This document shows positions 50,596-59,476 of a stretch of DNA of 64,000 nt, piece after piece (position 1 is the first letter of the stretch; every line of letters starts with the position of its first letter). The translations under genes were made by a program, and so were the position numbers. The stretch is taken from positions 248,001-312,000 of the forward strand of contig NZ_CP021425.1 of NCBI RefSeq assembly GCF_002162375.1. The letters are read 5' to 3'. The stretch comes from Oleiphilus messinensis (lineage in GTDB: Bacteria > Pseudomonadota > Gammaproteobacteria > Pseudomonadales > Oleiphilaceae). Under the pieces are notes generated by a model. It did not search any database and was not told the DNA's origin. It worked only from the letters and a program-made list of their open reading frames with translations.

Positions 50596-50759
50596 AGCAG
50601 CACCGATTAGAATAAGCGGAGTCTGCTGTTAGTTTTGTCGACGATGTTATAGCATTCAGGCATTGCTTAATTGTAAACGTATTCGATAAAACAACATCCT
50701 TTGACAGAAAGTTGATGATAAGAAAGCAACCTGTGAGCAACAGGATTAAAGCGAAGAAA

Positions 50760-51656
50760 ATGACTCACGATAGTATAGAAAATAAACTACAAACAATCGC
50801 TCAATCGCCTCTGGCTTTCATGGTGGAGTTAAAGCAAAAATACGAATACGCGACACGACAAAATCCGGAAGATGTCGATTTATTTTGGCAGTTAGGCGAA
50901 ATTAATCGTGCTTTAGGAAACTTTGAAGCCGCAATAGACTGTTATAGCCAGGTGTTACACAAATGCCCTCAGCATGGTCGGGCACGCTACATCGCATCGA
51001 TTCTCCAGGGAAGGCAACATTCTGTAGATCGGCCTACGGATGCCCTGCATTGCCCCGCCCCCTTTTTAATCCAGAAGCAATTTGTTTCAACAGATTATAA
51101 TCAATCTATTCTGAGTTTGGCGATTGAGAAAGAATCAGCCTTTGTCGATGCAAAAGTTGGTGCCTTAGCCTATGAAACGGTTGATACAACAATTCGATCC
51201 ACGAAAATCCTTGGAAAATCGGAGATTGGAAATTCCCTCGCTGAGTTTCGAAAGAAAATTTTTGAAAATTGTGAGCATTGGCAAAAATTGTTAAATGTTA
51301 CACCGTTTACCACCGGGCATATCGAACTCTCCATGCTTCATTATCAGAATCGTCAATTTTATCAGGTTCACAAAGATCAAGGTTTGGATGAGACTCGTTC
51401 GCGTACTTTAACGTTTATTTACTTCTTTTATAAACAACCCAAGGCATTTTCAGGTGGTGAGTTACTGCTCTATGACACGGATGAAAATGCTCACTCTGCT
51501 GGCACCGCTTTTACTCAAATAGAGCCTGAAAACAATACATTACTCGTATTCCCTAGCCAATACTTCCATCAAGTGACACCCGTGCAAAGTAGTTTTTGCG
51601 GTTTTGACTCGGGTCGCTTTGTCATTAACGGCTTTATCCATGCCGTATCGACATGA
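50760..51656 (+). CDS. TPR-linked 2OG-Fe(II) oxygenase A
   Basis: 298 residues from the ATG at 50760; the frame is open to 50712. A TPR-like helical pair (~22-75, VDLFWQLGEINRALGNFEAA) precedes a dioxygenase domain with iron ligands HKD in FYQVHKDQG and the distal His in FPSQYFHQV, then the 2-oxoglutarate Arg in DSGRFVINGF. This is the prolyl-4-hydroxylase-like fold. It is paralogous with the gene at 55851. It may hydroxylate the lasso core (it has Pro, Val and Lys); that is inferred from position only. Confidence 0.82.
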   Translation: MTHDSIENKLQTIAQSPLAFMVELKQKYEYATRQNPEDVDLFWQLGEINRALGNFEAAIDCYSQVLHKCPQHGRARYIASILQGRQHSVDRPTDALHCPAPFLIQKQFVSTDYNQSILSLAIEKESAFVDAKVGALAYETVDTTIRSTKILGKSEIGNSLAEFRKKIFENCEHWQKLLNVTPFTTGHIELSMLHYQNRQFYQVHKDQGLDETRSRTLTFIYFFYKQPKAFSGGELLLYDTDENAHSAGTAFTQIEPENNTLLVFPSQYFHQVTPVQSSFCGFDSGRFVINGFIHAVST

Positions 51657-51662
51657 CACTGC

Positions 51663-52559
51663 TTAGGTTAAGTTATCATCAAGCATGTGTTGAACTAAAT
51701 GATCCAGTTTTTCGAGGTCTTTCGGTCGGCGCAGTTTTTGGACTTTAATTTTATTCGCAAGGCGCGAACAAACTTGAAAATGCGGTTCTCCCAGACCGAG
51801 TTGGTCTATTAAGTAAAATCTGGCGGTGTATTCTTTCAATACAATAATTGAGTCAACCAGGGACAATGGCAGAATAGAAAATTCAGGATGATCATGAAAC
51901 TCTAATGAGTAGATTGCTTGGACAGGTTTCGGCGTTCTTTCGTAGAGATGTGCAGCCATTGGAATGACATACTTCCCATTTTTTAAAAACAAGTTATTCG
52001 GTTTCAAATCAAACGCTAAACTATCGGCGGAATCTTGTTTAAGTTTGATCTGATGTACTCCGGGGTATACCCATGGCTGATTATTCTCGTCTAGTTTAAT
52101 TGCACAAATATCATCACTGATTAATGGACAACCGCGCTTCATGAATGATGCTGCCAGCGTTGATTTCCCTCTACCAGAATGGCCCGCAAAAATGACACAC
52201 TTGTCTCTGTGGAGTATCCCATTTCCATGTATGGGCAGGATGCCGTGCTTCATCATGATGACAAGCATAGCCGTTCCGAGAGCATTGAGACGAATCAAAT
52301 TGAGCGGAGCAGTAGAACGACTGTCAATCCAAATGGTGTGGTTACCCTGAACGAGGATCAACACAGAGTCTCTTACCCGCACCAGTACGTTTTCAGAATC
52401 AAGCACTTCGACACGTATATAGTTTGATTGTTCGTAGTGAAATTCAGAGAGTGGGCGCGTTCTTAAGAATACATCGGGTTGTTTTTTTGATGAAAAAAGC
52501 TCCGGGCATTCAATTTCGCTACCGAGAGTTAGTCCATAAATATCATATACAAACATCAT
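51663..52559 (-). CDS. HPr-kinase-like protein 1, candidate lasso peptide kinase
   Basis: 298 residues. Walker A GHSGRGKST, with LPIHGNGILHRDKC before it and CPLISDDICAI after it (the acidic pair of HPrK/P), followed by the VYPGVHQIKLK segment. HPrK-like kinases encoded in some lasso loci (for example those of paeninodin and Thermobacillus) phosphorylate the C-terminal Ser; this core also ends in Ser. The gene is followed by a second, similar kinase, contiguous at 52560. The function is inferred from the family and context. Confidence 0.75.
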   Translation of the reverse strand: MMFVYDIYGLTLGSEIECPELFSSKKQPDVFLRTRPLSEFHYEQSNYIRVEVLDSENVLVRVRDSVLILVQGNHTIWIDSRSTAPLNLIRLNALGTAMLVIMMKHGILPIHGNGILHRDKCVIFAGHSGRGKSTLAASFMKRGCPLISDDICAIKLDENNQPWVYPGVHQIKLKQDSADSLAFDLKPNNLFLKNGKYVIPMAAHLYERTPKPVQAIYSLEFHDHPEFSILPLSLVDSIIVLKEYTARFYLIDQLGLGEPHFQVCSRLANKIKVQKLRRPKDLEKLDHLVQHMLDDNLT

Positions 52560-53486
52560 TTAGACCAGATTCTTATTTTTGATATCACGTGCTAGCATTT
52601 CTACAACTTGATTGATTGTTTTTTTCGTTCTTTCAAAATGAAGTCGTTTGACGGAACAAGATTGCACGAGTTGAGTTAAATAGTTGTGTCTGCCGAATCG
52701 TCCCTCAGGACTTTCACACAGGTGCCCCAGATAACGCATATCTCGAACGGATTCAAACTTATTGAAGCCGTATAAATCCTGGAGGTACATTTGCGTTTGG
52801 CTCGAAGGTGTCAATAAATAGATTCCCCCGACGACAAATGAGCTGCTGTTAAGGTTTTGCTCAATCGGGAGTTGAAGTTTGTTGTGCCCTGGTCGAATTG
52901 GGGTTGCCTGACTCGTGTTTATTTGCAGCATTTGTGTCGCATCTTGCCATAATTGAAGAAAGGGGTATCCGATTTGCGCAGAAGCGGATTCGCCAATGCT
53001 ACACAGATGGTCAGAAAGTACTGAAAATCCACGTTGCATGAGAGCAGCAGCTAAAGTTGATTTACCGGCAGCTGATTTGCCCAATAGTAAAAAGGCCCGG
53101 TTATTATGGAGGATTGCACTTCCGATTAAAGGGAGCTGACCTCTTTGATAAAGCAATACGCCGAAAATGGAGCCTAAAAGTATCGTTTTGATACTATTAA
53201 TATCAACTTCGGGATCAGGTGCAATGATCACGCAGTTACCATTTTCAATGTAGAATTTGCCGATGCCTTCAAACTCCCAGTAGTATCTATTTGATGAAAC
53301 CCTATAGTTAATCCCTTCCTGATTCCAATTAGTTTTATTCAAAAACGGTGCTACATCATCAGATGAATTTCGAGAGATTATTGATATGGTGACATCTGCC
53401 GGACGAGTGCTTCGTTTGTGCTGGTGCCAGGGGAACGAACATGACACATTGAGACCATAAATTTGATAGATATATTCGTTTACCAT
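52560..53486 (-). CDS. HPr-kinase-like protein 2, acidic motif altered
   Basis: 308 residues, same architecture as the protein encoded directly downstream. Walker A is GKSAAGKST; the region equivalent to SDD reads VLSDHLCSI, so the second Asp is replaced by His. It may act on a different position, or be a partner rather than an enzyme. The start is an ATG at 53486 and the stop abuts the start of kinase 1. Confidence 0.7.
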   Translation of the reverse strand: MVNEYIYQIYGLNVSCSFPWHQHKRSTRPADVTISIISRNSSDDVAPFLNKTNWNQEGINYRVSSNRYYWEFEGIGKFYIENGNCVIIAPDPEVDINSIKTILLGSIFGVLLYQRGQLPLIGSAILHNNRAFLLLGKSAAGKSTLAAALMQRGFSVLSDHLCSIGESASAQIGYPFLQLWQDATQMLQINTSQATPIRPGHNKLQLPIEQNLNSSSFVVGGIYLLTPSSQTQMYLQDLYGFNKFESVRDMRYLGHLCESPEGRFGRHNYLTQLVQSCSVKRLHFERTKKTINQVVEMLARDIKNKNLV

Positions 53487-53509
53487 AGACCTCTACAACA
53501 ATTGCCTAT

Positions 53510-54397
53510 TCAGAAGGGGTTTCCTTGACTATCCAGGTAATGTAGTTTCGTCATTATTGTTCGATGTGTCTCAACAAGCCGGGATACTTGTCCGGGGGAC
53601 AACACTTCCCGCCATTCGCCCATTCTACCGCTTCGGAAAAAATTCACATCACCGCTCAGCTTCTCAGAGAATCCTGATTTCTGTTCCTGGGCTTTCAATT
53701 TTTCAAATTCACACTGTTTGATCGCGAATCGTATATTCTCGCCAGTACTTGGCAGCTTGAGAAAATCGACGACTTCCATGAGGGTGGACACAGGATTTAG
53801 TTTAAGATCTTCGTATCGAACCACCAATACCCGTATCTTTTTAGTCTCGAGCCAGCTGCGTACATGTTCACTCCACGATAGTAATTTTTGAGGAAGCTGA
53901 AAATACAAGTGCATTGGATCCTGAGCCAGGCCATGGTTTTTGTCGTTAAGAGCAGCAATACTTTCATCAATACTGCATGAAAAATGATGCGCATAAGAGA
54001 CTGAAATATCTAAGGGGTTTCTTACCAGGTAGATCGCACATTTTGTAGCATCAGGTGGGAATAGCGGCTCTTGTTTTGAGGTGAGGGTGTACGCTTCGTG
54101 GGTTTTTAGATATACCAAACGGTCAGATTCGGCAGACATTCTGCGGAATACTTGAGGGCGCAAGCCTTCAATTTCGTTTGGAAAAAGATCAGATGAAGTT
54201 ACGTTCAAATAATTTTCGAAGAGCTGACGAGAACTTGATATCTGATCCACATAAATATCATTCAAGTTCAGAGAGGCCCTGTTTTCAGAAGGTAATGCGT
54301 TCCGTGAAACGGAGAGTAATTGTGTGAGTAGAAGCCTGAACCACGTATTTCCGGACTTTGGATAGGATGCAATCCAAATAAGATTGTTTTGACTCAT
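53510..54397 (-). CDS. Sulfotransferase domain protein
   Basis: 295 residues, PAPS-dependent sulfotransferase fold. The 5'-phosphosulfate loop is in YPKSGNTWFRLLL, and the 3'-phosphate-binding region is VRNPLDISVSYAHHF. DLKLNPVSTLMEVVDFLKLP and FFRSGRMGEWREV are typical C-terminal blocks of cytosolic/carbohydrate sulfotransferases. It ends the leftward group with the two kinases. It could sulfate a hydroxylated residue of the peptide or a glycan; the substrate is unknown. Confidence 0.85.
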   Translation of the reverse strand: MSQNNLIWIASYPKSGNTWFRLLLTQLLSVSRNALPSENRASLNLNDIYVDQISSSRQLFENYLNVTSSDLFPNEIEGLRPQVFRRMSAESDRLVYLKTHEAYTLTSKQEPLFPPDATKCAIYLVRNPLDISVSYAHHFSCSIDESIAALNDKNHGLAQDPMHLYFQLPQKLLSWSEHVRSWLETKKIRVLVVRYEDLKLNPVSTLMEVVDFLKLPSTGENIRFAIKQCEFEKLKAQEQKSGFSEKLSGDVNFFRSGRMGEWREVLSPGQVSRLVETHRTIMTKLHYLDSQGNPF

Positions 54398-54410
54398 TGT
54401 TTAATGGCAC

Positions 54411-55733
54411 ATGTTGACCTTAATTCCCAGCGCATCTAATCTCTTCAGTTATTCCGTTGTCTTTCTGAAAATCGAAAAAAATTACATCATGCTTCGAACG
54501 TTAATTCGTCTTAAGCGGAGAGTTGGCTTACACATCAAACCCAAAACGCTTTTTTCATTGCGCTTTTTTTCCAAGAACATCAGCTCGACCACGCTACTTC
54601 ACAAAGCCGTTTTTATGCAAAGTTGGCGTTGCGGCACCAAAGACGTAAGGTTTTGGATTCAATTGCTGTCTTGGATTAACTGGTTTGCCTTTCTATCCTG
54701 GTTCGAGATTGTCAGGCATTTCATTATTAATGCTCGAAACGTTTCCCGGGAGTACCATATCCCTTTATGGAAACAATTTAGTGAGCTAGTATACGTTGCT
54801 CTATATTATGGTATTCCACCGGAAGAATACTACCTGTTTTCGCTATTCCAATCCATTGCAGATATAGAGGATTATGTCTACTGTTGTGAGCGAAAAGTAT
54901 GGCATGACACTTTTCAATTACAGAGAGCCATCAGCGGATTTGAACGACCCATCAGCGGACTTGAACGGAGCATCAGCGCAAACAATGACTCAATTGAGTT
55001 ACTCAGAGATAAGGCGCGCTTTTCTGAAGAAATTAGGCGTTGTGGTGTGATAACCACACCTACGCTAGTGTTTTTGGCTTCCGGAGCATCTGATTTATCA
55101 CCACTGTTCCAGCAAAAATCGCTCTTTCTAAAGCCTGTCAGCGGAAGTCGTGCTCAAAACTGCTTTAAACTCACTTTTGACTCATCCAGTGAAGATTATG
55201 AACTTGAGCACTATCAACGGGATAATTCACACGCCTATTATGGAAAGCCTGAGATACAGGCGTTTGTGCAAAAACTTGTAATGGGAGAACCCTATATTGT
55301 ACAACCTCTTTTGGTAAACCATCCTTGGTTTGATTGTGTGGCAACGTCAGAGCTCTGTGTATTTCGTATCATCACAGCGAATGATTCAGGCAGGGTAGAA
55401 TTAGTAGCTGGAGTACTGGAAATAACCGGGCCAGACGGGGTGAAGCAAAATTACAACGTCAATATAGATACGGGGACAATTTCAGTGAGCCACGTTGATT
55501 GCACGGTTCCTGATTGGATTGGTATATGCGAAAGCTGTATGAAAGCACACGCACAACTATCGGATTTGCTGACAATCGGTTGGGACCTAGCCTTGACTCC
55601 CGAGGGAGTAGTATTGCTCGAAGGGAATTACAGTTGGGCAACATTTCCGATACAAGCGACCCTCCAACAACCCTTGCTTCAAACGGAGCTTGCTTCCTTC
55701 TATCAAAAAAGACTGAAGCAACAATCGGTATAA
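54411..55733 (+). CDS. ATP-grasp protein, sugar-transfer-associated type
   Basis: 440 residues from 54411 (or 414 from the ATG at 54489, MLRTLIRLKRRVG). An N-terminal helical region is followed by an ATP-grasp domain of the type linked to sugar transfer. ATP-binding segments are KARFSEEIRRCGVITTPTLV, LFLKPVSGSRAQNCF and the metal-binding TPEGVVLLEGNYSW. A threefold heptad-like repeat (ISGFERP, ISGLERS, ISANN) is visible near residue 165. The substrate is unknown; an amino or carboxyl ligation to the lasso peptide or a precursor is one possibility. Confidence 0.72.
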   Translation: MLTLIPSASNLFSYSVVFLKIEKNYIMLRTLIRLKRRVGLHIKPKTLFSLRFFSKNISSTTLLHKAVFMQSWRCGTKDVRFWIQLLSWINWFAFLSWFEIVRHFIINARNVSREYHIPLWKQFSELVYVALYYGIPPEEYYLFSLFQSIADIEDYVYCCERKVWHDTFQLQRAISGFERPISGLERSISANNDSIELLRDKARFSEEIRRCGVITTPTLVFLASGASDLSPLFQQKSLFLKPVSGSRAQNCFKLTFDSSSEDYELEHYQRDNSHAYYGKPEIQAFVQKLVMGEPYIVQPLLVNHPWFDCVATSELCVFRIITANDSGRVELVAGVLEITGPDGVKQNYNVNIDTGTISVSHVDCTVPDWIGICESCMKAHAQLSDLLTIGWDLALTPEGVVLLEGNYSWATFPIQATLQQPLLQTELASFYQKRLKQQSV

Positions 55734-55850
55734 AAACTGCTTTCTCTATTTGGCTACTCAATTGGAATTTCATCACAAAAGGCGTTTTTCAAAGCACTTT
55801 TCACGGATAAGATTGACTCTCAGGTGTGACGTTAACGAAGTGGATTAGAT

Positions 55851-56729
55851 ATGTCTCAACTCGATACGCTAATTGAAAAAATGTATTCGATCGACATGAT
55901 GGAGAAAGTTAATAATAGAGCCTATCCATTACTACAAAAGCGTATGCAGGCTAATCCAGACGACTTGGATACGTTGTATTTGATTGCAGAACAACATCGT
56001 ATGCAAGGCAGGCTGGACGAGGCCAAAAACCATTATAAGAAGATCCTTGAGTTGTTCCCGATGCACCGCCATGCGACAATCACACTTAACGCCTTATGTG
56101 GCAGGCAGTCGGATCAGGTTCAGCAGCCCCTCCCAGTGCCATTTATCTTGCGAAAAGCAGTATTACCACTAGAACTTCACTCACAATTCCTAGAATTCAC
56201 AGCCACTCATTCTCACCAGTTTCAATCCATGAAAGGGGGAAATTTTCAACTGTCCCTCAATAAACATCCTGAAGTTCAACAGCGATTTTTAAACTCGATT
56301 GGATTGGAGTATCAACACCAAATTTTCAAAATTGTAGAACAGGCTGCTGAATCATTGGTAGGCATGAGTTGTGACTTTCGAGAGGCTCCTATCAATTATC
56401 ATTTTCTGAACTATCCTGATCAATCAGGTTTTGGGTGCCATCAAGATGCAAAACAAGGGGGAGTACTAAACTTTACCTATTGTTTTTACCAAGAACCTAA
56501 ATCTTTTGAGGGTGGTGAATTAGTGTTGCATGATACATTCTATTCAGCCCGGGATGCTTATAATGACCCGAAACTCGGTAATAATTTTACCAAAGTGGCC
56601 TTGCCCAATAATTCATTGATCGTGTTTCCAAGCTCATGCTACCATCAGGTTCGTCCAATCCAGTCAGAATGTACTTCCTTTACCCAGCATCGCTTCTCTT
56701 TGGTGGGTGTGATAAAGCTAAAAAGATAA
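55851..56729 (+). CDS. TPR-linked 2OG-Fe(II) oxygenase B
   Basis: 292 residues, paralogue of the oxygenase at 50760. The TPR-like part is DDLDTLYLIAEQHRMQGRLD. Iron ligands are HQD in GFGCHQDAKQ and the distal His in FPSSCYHQV, and the Arg is in HRFSLVGV. It is followed after three bases by the JmjC/cupin oxygenase, so the two are probably co-expressed. Two different hydroxylations of one peptide are possible. Confidence 0.82.
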   Translation: MSQLDTLIEKMYSIDMMEKVNNRAYPLLQKRMQANPDDLDTLYLIAEQHRMQGRLDEAKNHYKKILELFPMHRHATITLNALCGRQSDQVQQPLPVPFILRKAVLPLELHSQFLEFTATHSHQFQSMKGGNFQLSLNKHPEVQQRFLNSIGLEYQHQIFKIVEQAAESLVGMSCDFREAPINYHFLNYPDQSGFGCHQDAKQGGVLNFTYCFYQEPKSFEGGELVLHDTFYSARDAYNDPKLGNNFTKVALPNNSLIVFPSSCYHQVRPIQSECTSFTQHRFSLVGVIKLKR

Positions 56730-56732
56730 TTG

Positions 56733-58004
56733 ATGACCGATCTCATTGGTAACCCGAAGTGGCAGCCGTTACTTGAAGAGCACTGGCTTAAAACACCGTT
56801 TCATCTTAAAGCGCCATTTGAGGGATCCTTATTCGAGCCCCACTGGTTTTTGGAATTGTTAGTTAAAGCCAAACAAACCTTAACCAAAAATGAGCCCTGT
56901 AAATTACTGCTTTTTGATACAAACGGACAGTGTCTTGATGGCAGGAACAAGGGAAGTCGGCTTTTCACCGGACTGGAAGATTTGTTGCCTACCTGCGCCG
57001 ATAAAGATATCTCTTGTTATTTTAATCAACTGGCTGCTAATCCCCGATTCCATAACTTTGGATTCTTTTTAAGAGAGCCTCAGTTTTTGCATGAGCAGAT
57101 CTGGTTAAGGCTTAAAGATATTGCTCGATTTCTGTTTAATTACATTCCCATTCCTCGAGAGAACCTGGGCTCCGATGTATTTCTCGGAAATTATCGGCAA
57201 ACGCCTTTTGGTGCTCATAAAGATAACCTAGATAATTTTTTATTTATGGTGACCGGGAAAAAGACGCTTTATCTGTGGGAAGGTCATTTAAAGTTTGAGG
57301 AACTGACAGCGGACAATGCCACAGCTTATGAATTGGAAGCGGGAGACCTCTTGTATTGGCCGAGCACCTATTGGCACGTTGGTAAAAATTTTGATAATCA
57401 ACCTTCGATCTCAATTAATCTAGATTACTACGATTCTAAAGCCGCGTCTTGGGAAACTTCCGAGTTTATGAATTCGGTGGGAGATATTTCGAAAATGGTG
57501 TCCGCACTGTTTATCTCGCCCCATCAAAAAGAATACTTCCATAACAATGTAAGTTCATCGAATGAAATTCATTTGGAAGAGCGACTGGCAATTATTAACG
57601 CAGCCAAACAAAAACTCATGACCAGTCTCGATAGCGATTTGCTGGAAAAACAGTATAAAAAAGCCGCGCTACAACGCCAGTCCGCGATGTATTTTCGTGA
57701 TCCTTGCCAAATGCGTGATCAGGATCTTCTTGAGTCAAAAAGTCATCTGAAAAAGTTATCCTCCGATCCCATTTTGTATCAATGTGAAGGATCAGAAGTA
57801 TTGGTCGCTTGTAATGGGTTTTCGAAATACTTTTTAAATGTGCCCTCTGTCTTGAGCCTGATCAACAGCTTCAATAATGCGAAAATTGGAGACTCATTGG
57901 CTCTGCCTGTGACTCACGCCAATGTCGCTCACAGTAATAGCCGTGTGGAAAAGGCCCTAATTGAAGAACTGTTACAGTTTCTATATCAAACAAGGGCCCT
58001 TTAG
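56733..58004 (+). CDS. JmjC/cupin-type 2OG-Fe(II) oxygenase
   Basis: 423 residues from the ATG at 56733 (a TTG lies one codon earlier). The JmjC/cupin_4-like core has HKDNLDNFLFMVTGKKTLYL (iron ligands His and Asp), DLLYWPSTYWHVGKNF (distal His) and PSISINLDYYD. The fold resembles ribosomal oxygenases of the RoxA/YcfD type. The C-terminal ~130 residues have an extra helical or winged-helix domain (SSDPILYQCEGSEVLVACNG). It ends the rightward part of the lasso locus. Confidence 0.8.
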   Translation: MTDLIGNPKWQPLLEEHWLKTPFHLKAPFEGSLFEPHWFLELLVKAKQTLTKNEPCKLLLFDTNGQCLDGRNKGSRLFTGLEDLLPTCADKDISCYFNQLAANPRFHNFGFFLREPQFLHEQIWLRLKDIARFLFNYIPIPRENLGSDVFLGNYRQTPFGAHKDNLDNFLFMVTGKKTLYLWEGHLKFEELTADNATAYELEAGDLLYWPSTYWHVGKNFDNQPSISINLDYYDSKAASWETSEFMNSVGDISKMVSALFISPHQKEYFHNNVSSSNEIHLEERLAIINAAKQKLMTSLDSDLLEKQYKKAALQRQSAMYFRDPCQMRDQDLLESKSHLKKLSSDPILYQCEGSEVLVACNGFSKYFLNVPSVLSLINSFNNAKIGDSLALPVTHANVAHSNSRVEKALIEELLQFLYQTRAL

Positions 58005-58167
58005 TCTCGATTCAAGGTATTACAGTGAGCTGAATTTGAATTCTCGCACTGGAGAATAATCAGCCCGACAACAGACCTGGATCAATTTACTTCCCGGGGA
58101 TATCCGGTAAGTTATAGTGAAATTGATTATTATTTGCTATAACTCGGGTGCGCCGGGAGGGACTTTG

Positions 58168-59346
58168 ATGCTGCAATGGAAATCTAATTTCAACGGACTC
58201 CGTGTCGCTGACACGCCATTCTTTTCCCTGGGCTTTCGTCCATTTTTCTGGTTTGGTGCTTTGTGCGCTGCCCTGTTGGTTCCGGTTTGGCTTTACCATT
58301 TTGTTCACGGTGCTCCGCTTTCAATCGAGGTGATGCCGACGCTGTATTGGCATGCCCATGAAATGTTGTTTGGATTTGTGGTGGCAATTATTGCCGGTTT
58401 TCTGCTTACAGCCGTGCCGAACTGGACCGGTACCAAGCCGGTATCCGGCTTGCCGTTATTGTTGCTCTGGCTGCTTTGGTTGCTCGCCCGGCTGTTACCG
58501 TTCGGGTTACCGGAGTCCTGGTCTTTACTGTGGGTTGTTGTTGATCTGGCGTTTATTCCGGCTCTGGCGTGGCTTATTGCACGGCCGATTCTTGAAACAA
58601 AAAACACCCGGAACCTGCAGTTTATACCGATACTGGCGATACTGATGCTGTGTAACCTGGCCAGCCATATTGCGGATAATGCGCTTTCGGGTATTCACAG
58701 TGGAATTATGGTTGTGGTGCTGATCATGACCGTGGTCGGGGGCAGGGTGATCCCGTTTTTCACCCAGCGGGGCCAGCCGGGCACTTCACCACAGGTTATT
58801 CGCTGGCTGGAATGGGCGGTGTTGATCAGTACCGCAGCCAGTGTTTTGGCCGTGGTGCTGAATGGCGTGCTGAATAGTGGCATGTTAATAGTGACTTGTG
58901 CCATTGTTGCCGCCACGTTTCATATGCTCCGCTGGTTATGCTGGAAGCCCTGGCAGGTGATGGCAACGCCGTTGTTATGGAGTTTGTTTTTGGGCTATGT
59001 CTGGATACCCATCGGCTTGCTGTTTCTGGCGTTCAGTCAGTTGTGGCCAAGCATCGCGCCCTCTATCGGTTACCACGGGCTGGCAGTGGGGGCCATGGGG
59101 GGCTTGATCATCGCGATGATTGCCCGTGTTTCTCTGGGCCATACCGGTCGGCCATTACAGCCATCTGGCTGGATGATCGCCGCATTTGTGTGTATTCAGT
59201 TTGCGGCGTTGATTCGGGTCTGGTTTCCGGCATTCGGCGTCTACAGTGCGTGGATGTATACCGCGGTGGGGCTATTCTGGGTTGTCGTCTTTGCCAGCTT
59301 TGTGGCGCAATATGCGGGTATGTTATTTCGAACCCGACTGCCATGA
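58168..59346 (+). CDS. NnrS family heme-copper membrane protein
   Basis: 392 residues from the ATG at 58168, preceded by GGGAGGG; about twelve membrane helices. NnrS proteins bind heme and copper and protect against nitric oxide stress. The family's opening FFSLGFRPFFWFGALCAAL, YWHAHEMLFGFVVAIIAGFL, and VGGRVIPFFTQRG are clear; His residues at the helix ends (HAHE, HMLRW) could bind metal. No other nitrogen-oxide gene is nearby, and I found no convincing NnrR/FNR box in front. Confidence 0.93.
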   Translation: MLQWKSNFNGLRVADTPFFSLGFRPFFWFGALCAALLVPVWLYHFVHGAPLSIEVMPTLYWHAHEMLFGFVVAIIAGFLLTAVPNWTGTKPVSGLPLLLLWLLWLLARLLPFGLPESWSLLWVVVDLAFIPALAWLIARPILETKNTRNLQFIPILAILMLCNLASHIADNALSGIHSGIMVVVLIMTVVGGRVIPFFTQRGQPGTSPQVIRWLEWAVLISTAASVLAVVLNGVLNSGMLIVTCAIVAATFHMLRWLCWKPWQVMATPLLWSLFLGYVWIPIGLLFLAFSQLWPSIAPSIGYHGLAVGAMGGLIIAMIARVSLGHTGRPLQPSGWMIAAFVCIQFAALIRVWFPAFGVYSAWMYTAVGLFWVVVFASFVAQYAGMLFRTRLP

Positions 59347-59476
59347 GGCTGCCAGTTGTTGATTAATGTGATAGGTGTACAGGCTTTGCCGATATATAAC
59401 CTGCCGTGCTAAAGTTCGGTCACTTGGTCGGGGCTATTGCTGACGACATAATGACGATTTTTACCGGGAAATTTGC

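Noticed and set aside
58005-58167. FNR/NnrR box before nnrS
   Set aside because: TTGATTATTATTTGC resembles half a site only; no symmetric TTGAT-N4-ATCAA was found.
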